A stretch of 64,000 bases of DNA from Cryptomeria japonica. Taxonomy: Eukaryota; Streptophyta; Pinopsida; Cupressales; Cupressaceae. Shown here one piece after another: positions 58,957-64,000 of the stretch (its first letter is position 1; each line of letters begins with the position of its first letter). A program made the position numbers and the translations under genes. Below the pieces are notes generated by a model that saw only the letters and a program-made list of their open reading frames with translations, had not been told where the DNA came from and ran no database searches. The DNA lies in the NCBI RefSeq assembly GCF_030272615.1, contig NC_081409.1, positions 646,012,468 through 646,076,467 of the forward strand. Direction: 5' to 3'.

Positions 58957-61900
58957 ATGGCTTCCTCCTTTGCACCTGAATTCATTGCAAAACCTACTGT
59001 TGTTGAAGTGGTTAAACGCCCTAGGCCTGTATTTAAGATCATACTTGAAGTAGCGAAGCAGGATGATACCCTAGGTGCATTCTCTAAAATACCCAAAGGA
59101 GTTGCATATGTAGAAGGCCCTAGGATATACATACATTGTCATATTGAGGAACTTGGTGCTGATAAAATCATGAACATGTATAGGACTGTAATTTGTGATG
59201 AGAATGGTATTGTGAAACTGGAACATAAGATAATAGAAACCCTAGGTTTTCTGGAAATACTTAGTATTCCTGATTTTCCTAAGGAAGTTATTAGAATTAT
59301 GCTCAGCAGAGTTCATGGGGAATTCTTTTTGCTTGAATCCATCCACAAGATCACAAAAGAAGTCGTTAGGGAAGTGACTGGCTTACCTTCCACCAGTAGC
59401 AGGCCTAACAAAACTAAGAAAGTTCCAAACAACACTGTGATGACCCTAACTGGTGCAACCCATGGCATCAGATCCTTGAGAGTCAATGATGTCAAAGATA
59501 TAAATGTCATATTCATTAGCATGATACTAGGACACAAAACTACACATGCTAACAGATTAAACTCTATTTCTAGTTTATGTATCAAGAGTGCTTATGACAT
59601 GGTGAATAGTAAAACTAAGATTGACATATTTGAATGGCTAAAGGATGAATTGATAAATAATCTGAAGAAAATTAAAGGTGATAAGGAAGGTACTTTCATA
59701 TTTGGTAATTTACTTGTGTACCTAATGCTATACATTCATAAGGAAGTTCCCGGTATAAGTAGGAAATAATTTGGTTTTGACATACCAGTAGGCAAACAAC
59801 TTTTGGATATCTTTACCGACATGGGAGATGACAGGGAAAACAACATAATTGAATACTTCCAAGAATTTAAGGCTAGAATGAAAACAAGGGAAAGGTTATC
59901 TCAAAGCATAGTTGACAAATATTAGAAATAAAAATGTTTTGTTATAAAGAAAGATGAAATCTGGATGGAAGCAATGGTTCCTAGAACTGTTTGGGTGATA
60001 GAAATGGGTTATGAGGCAGATGAAACATAATTGAGACATATGCTAAAGCCCTACTTGAAGCCCCTAGAGAACCTGAAGAGGAAATATTTGGAAATGCTGA
60101 AACCATTGAGAGCAATGTACAGACCCTTAAACGAAGGAAGAAAAGAGAACAATCTATTAGAAAAGAAATAAAATAGGCCAAAGAGATCAAGGAAAGCATA
60201 TTGAATATCACTGGTATTAAGGAAAGTGACCTGGAAGGGATACAACCGGAAGCTCATCTTTCACAAGTTGGAACTTCATCTGACAATGAAATCCCAGCCG
60301 AGTATCAGAGAGTAGAAAGGAAAAGAAAACCTTCACCAACACCCTCTCCTACACCAAAGAGAACAAGAAGGAAACAACAGGCACTAAGGCCCCCAACAAA
60401 GAAAATGACACCAAGGAAGAAGAAAGAAAAATAGGTTATTCCTCCTTTAGACAATCTTTTGAATGAAATAACAGATGATGGAAACTTGTCTAATGTTAGT
60501 AAAATGTATGATACTTTTACTAATGAGGAAAAGGAAAGCATAGAGAACAGTATCATTATACACTTAGACATTTACAACAAATTTTTTATAGAAGTTGTAG
60601 ATGATTTACTGAGTGACTTGTATAGGAGACTTGATGCAAAAAGACTAGTTATCATGGAATTGAATAAAAATATAAAGATACAAAAATTACTTGCAGTTCA
60701 TCCTATTAAATTAGTAGAAGAAATTGATGAGTTAATAAGGAAAACAGGACAGTATTCTCTAGTGGTCACCGACATGTAGGTTTAATGGCTGGAAGAGTGA
60801 AAGAAATCTCTAAAGAGACAACAGATAAATGGGATATCTTCTTTGTGGAGAAGGAAAAGCAAGAAGAGGTCAAACAACCCAAAAATTTTGGAGTTTACCA
60901 AAAGGAAGGGAAAAAGGTAAAGGCAAGGTAGGTGGACCTCCAAGCATAAAAATGACAAACAACTTGCCCCCACCTTCTTCTGATACTTCACCTCTTGAGA
61001 TTGTTGATACACCACCGGCTACTGATAATGTTGAGTTGGAATCAACACATGAGGACACCAATCCTGATTCAGAAGTTTTATATACTATGAACATTGATAC
61101 ACAAGAGGTAAATATTGTGGTTGATAAGGAAACCACTGGTGAAAAGAAAGATGTGGCTACTGAGAATATTGTAGTGGAAACATATGTAGAGCATACAATT
61201 GAAAATATTGAAATTGGGGTTGAGACACAGACTGATACCACTGGTGCACACATTGAAAAACCCACAGAGTTAGAGATACCAGCAGTGGATAGTTCAGAGG
61301 TGCATACTGAGAACCCGACAGTGAATATTGAGTCTTCATTAGAGAAACCGATAGTAGAAAGAACATACAAACAAACTGAGGTACACACTAAGAAACATGA
61401 AGAGAAAATGGTTGAGACTAAGACAGTGCCATCGACAACTGCTAAGAAACCCAAGCCTTTTCTAGTTGAGATGCAGACACAAACTGACCTATCAGAGGTC
61501 AACAAAAGTAAAGAGGTTACTCACACCAGCGGAATGCAAATTGTTAAGGTAGTTGGACAATCATTTGGTTCTTCCATGATAGAATTTAAACCAAGTGACA
61601 AAGGTATTATTGGATTCAATCAAGAAAATAACAGATTGTAATGCACTTGCATACAAAGCTATTGATGATACAATTCCTTTATTAAAATTGATTGCACCCA
61701 AGTGCAATGTGGACAACAAAGATTCTTTTAGCCAATTAGACACATTGTCTAAGTATATCACTGACAACTTATTAACAATTGATCGGATTAATGAGGAAAC
61801 ATTTAGTGAGAAAATGAATAGAGAATAGGAGAAGTCAATAAAGAAGTGCATGGGACACATTGATACCCTATTACCGGCACTTAGCAAAACAATAATGGAA

Positions 61901-62353
61901 TTTAAAGAGTTGTACAGGGACACATGCAAGATTGATATTTTGACAGTGGATATAGACAAAAACATCAGTAAAGTGCAAAAAGAAATAAATGATATAGCTG
62001 ATAATCTCATCAGTTCATAAGAACCCATATTGGTTATAGAGCAGGAAATAGCAGGTTTTGAGGAGAAAATTGAAAAATTTGAAAAAGAGAAGGAAAGAAT
62101 AAAGTTCAAGGCAAAAGAGCTTAAATGTAGACTTGGTCCGAAACTTGACAACCTCATCTCTTTGAGAAAAGAGATCTCAAAGGCAGTTGTTCCAGTACTA
62201 AAGACACCGGAAGAGCAAATGCACACCCTCACCAGTACAATTCAAAGGACTAAAGCAGCATTGAAGGATAGTGAAAGGTTCACTAAGAGCCTAAATTTTG
62301 TACTAGCAGAACTTTTTCAAATTGTAACCAACCGGTTACAGGGTTCTAGCTGA
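58957..62353 (+). pseudogene. Accessory protein of about 1,130 codons in element G
   Basis: In several frames after mutation. 58957-59769 is open for 270 codons (MASSFAPEFIAKPTVVEVV, then a folded region with ITKEVVREVTGLPSTSSR and a hydrophobic NLLVYLMLYIHKEVPG). Next come a basic Pro/Ser segment (KPSPTPSPTPKRTRRKQQ, near 60330), an acidic and Thr-rich region with repeated ETQTD and MQTQTDL phrases (60829-61641), and a helical C-terminus (EIAGFEEKIEKFEKEKER) to the stop at 62353. Frameshifts occur near 60030, 60800 and 61600. No protease, integrase or RT motif is present. It occupies the place of pol. Function unknown; a DNA- or chromatin-binding role is a guess from the basic patch. Confidence 0.65.
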
Positions 62354-62522
62354 GAACTACACTCAGTTGACATTTTTGACAGCCTTTGTCATTGATGCCA
62401 AAGGGGGAGTAGTAGAGATGAAAAAAATGATGGACATAAGAGATCATCTACTCAGGGGGAGCACACAGTTTTGGTAAAAATTTTGGACTTCAAATTTTGG
62501 ATACATTTGGGTGTTGCCATCA

Positions 62523-62539
62523 ATGCCAAAGGGGGAGAT
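62523..62539 (+). other. Polypurine tract of element G
   Basis: AATGCCAAAGGGGGAGAT directly before the 3' LTR start TGTTGGCATTGC. A similar GATGCCAAAGGGGGAGTA lies about 130 bases upstream (62394-62411), possibly a duplicated tract. Confidence 0.8.
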
Positions 62540-63329
62540 TGTTGGCATTGCACACTCCAATGACAAATTGTAGGTGATTGAAGGTATTTTCATTGATGAC
62601 AACCTTGCAATCCTATGACACCGGCAGGCACCAACACCGACAGACTCTACACCGACAGATAGTTTACCGGCAGTGACAAAGATGATTATCGACACCCTGG
62701 CCGATAGGATTTTGTTTATTGCATATTGTATTTTTTTGTAATATCTTTTTGTAAGCTGACAATGCATATTATAATAAGACTCATATATAAGTATGAGATC
62801 TTGTAAATCATTCAAGATGCAGACATGGGAAAATTATTTTAGGAGTAACATGTGAATATTAAGGTAGCTTTTGGAGTAAGGTTTATGGTTATTGTATGAG
62901 CTTAAACCGGTACTGAACCTGACATAGTAGATGTTGAACTAAAACAGTACATTATATTGTATTTTCATAATCCATTTTGTAAGTCAGTGAGACTTCCTTT
63001 TGTAATTAACTAGTGAGATTTAGGTAGTTGGCCTTCCTACATGTGCAGGCCCCTATTGTAAGTAATATCCATTCATTGGCTAGTGAGTGAATATTGTGGG
63101 TCACAAATCCCACCGAGGTTTTTCCCACATTGGGTTTCCTCGTTAAAAATCTTGTGTTATAGTGTGCTTTCTATGTTGTTCTTATTGTTCATATTTATTG
63201 CATTAATTCTTGTTTACCGGTACATTGTTTTGGAATGCAATTTATTTAACAAGGTCAGAAAATCTAGTAACTGGTTAGATACTGATTCACCCCTCCCCCC
63301 CCCTCTTAGTATCTTTGGGAATCCTAACA
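62540..63329 (+). repeat. 3' LTR of element G
   Basis: 790 bases, collinear with the 5' LTR except for about 80 extra bases near 62720-62800 (T-rich, then GACAATGCATATTATAATAA). Ends GGGAATCCTAACA. Confidence 0.9.
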
Positions 63330-64000
63330 TCGATTGCTTGTATAAGGAAAGAAAATCTTATCACCAGGGTGTGTAAAGAAGAAAATAAATAAGTTGACTA
63401 TACAGACCAATAGGCAGACAAGGAAGAAGAATGATAGTAAAGTGACTACCAGTAAGTGAGTAAAGATTGTTGTGGTCATGTTGGAGGTTGTTTGTGATGA
63501 AAGGGCAAAATGATTAGAAGATCAAAAACACCGGAGGTCAAGGTTGAAGCAATATCCCAGAGGCTAAGGTGAGTTGTCAAAGTAGTTTTTGTTACCAGTA
63601 AGAACAAATGTTCACAACATGTTGAATATATCGGTAAGGGCTTGAACTGGTATGGAGTTTTGTCGAATGAATAAGCATGAACCGACTCAATATCGATGGG
63701 TTGATTGCTGATGTGTTTTGATAGGTGGATGCCAATTGGAAAAAAGGTAGAGTTTAGTGTGTGCATTGTTAAGGCTTGGTAGGTGTGACAGGTTGACATT
63801 TAATGTGATTAGAAAAAACATACATTAATTGCAGGTGTTTGCGGCTCAATGAAGGATGGACAACAAATGAAGATCAGACACTTGCTGGCATCATGATCAA
63901 AGAATGAAATTAGATTGCAGTATGACCTTGAACAAGAAATAGTTGGATCATAAATGTGTCGATTGGTTTCAAGGCCAAAAATCAGGGTTAGGTTTTCTAT
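63330..64000 (+). repeat. 3' LTR of element D, second part, running off the window
   Basis: Resumes at TCGATTGCTTGTATAAGG, matching 21231 onward of the 5' LTR, and follows it to the window end (TTAGGTTTTCTAT, like about 21890-21905). Some 1.1 kb of this LTR should lie beyond position 64000. Confidence 0.85.

Larger units (their letters stand above)
56758..63329 (+). mobile_element. Element G: pol-less copia-type element with an accessory gene
   Basis: A 6.6-kb plus-strand element with LTRs at 56758-57468 and 62540-63329, initiator-Met-type PBS, PPT GCCAAAGGGGGAGAT and flanks TCGCT (56753-56757) and TCGAT (63330-63334), a duplication with one mismatch. The interior encodes a coiled-coil/zinc-knuckle gag and a second long frame with no pol motif. 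It is thus non-autonomous and would need copia enzymes in trans, as from A- or B-like elements. Inserted in D's 3' LTR, it is younger than D. Confidence 0.88.
20450..64000 (+). mobile_element. Element D: giant pol-less copia-type element hosting E, F and G
   Basis: The 5' LTR (20450-23026) and PBS are on the left. On the right are a PPT (55956-55971) and a 3' LTR from 55972, itself split by G at 56758-63329 and running past the window end. The first 1,456 bases of the 5' LTR align with 55972-56757 plus 63330-64000. Between the LTRs I see only a gag-like region; elements E and F fill most of the interval, probably with a further unresolved repeat around them. The element therefore spans more than 43 kb as found, but would be far shorter without its passengers. 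Confidence 0.75.

Noticed and set aside
61561-62232. Minus-strand ORF of 223 codons in element G (also 60870-61505)
   Set aside because: It lies opposite the accessory protein of G and is rich in Ser/Phe/Ile as expected for an antisense shadow of a Lys/Glu-rich coiled coil.

Overview
The window looks like intergenic nuclear DNA from a large, repeat-rich plant genome. A gymnosperm (conifer-type) genome is my best inference, from the style of the elements and from several nested LTR retrotransposons with old, mutated coding regions and no host gene. I recognise no complete cellular gene, tRNA, rRNA or CRISPR array. Almost every base can be placed in a layered stack of LTR retrotransposons, which I resolved from paired LTRs, primer-binding sites (PBS), polypurine tracts (PPT), target-site duplications (TSD) and protein motifs.

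Layout. Positions 1-1352 hold a truncated LTR and the relic of a minus-strand element (H: gag-like fragment, PBS, part of an LTR). Positions 1353-14560 are Ty1/copia element B (minus strand), split inside its integrase by a younger copia element A of the same family (4656-11388, TSD CTATA). B's upstream LTR runs into another LTR (C, about 14550-16140). After it come an unassigned stretch, an orphan B-family LTR fragment (17276-17748), a miniature TRIM-like element (17861-18162) and a Ty3-like LTR with leader (18163-20449).

From 20450 to the end lies element D, a plus-strand copia-type element with 2.6-kb LTRs and a gag-like region but no pol that I can see. It is expanded by three later insertions. 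E (25621-46255) is a 20.6-kb Ty3/gypsy element of Tat/Ogre type on the minus strand, with about 6.6-kb LTRs that each contain a decayed reading frame of about 1,200 codons. F (46975-54811) is a minus-strand Ty3-type element that keeps gag and some protease but has lost reverse transcriptase. G (56758-63329) is a plus-strand copia-type element inserted in D's 3' LTR; it carries a coiled-coil/zinc-knuckle gag and a long accessory frame in place of pol.

How they work together. A and B carry gag, protease, integrase, RT and RNase H of the copia order and could once have mobilised copia-type elements that lack pol, such as D, G and H, which share PBS type, PPT and LTR-end motif. E carries gag, protease, an extra RNase H, RT, a degenerate RNase H and integrase. 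All coding regions have stops or frameshifts, so nothing here looks active now. The most unusual features are the large ORF inside the LTRs of E, the repeated inverted TTTCGC/GCGAAA units in E's U3, the extra RNase H ahead of RT in E, and the pol-replacing accessory protein of G, which resembles the E LTR protein in architecture.
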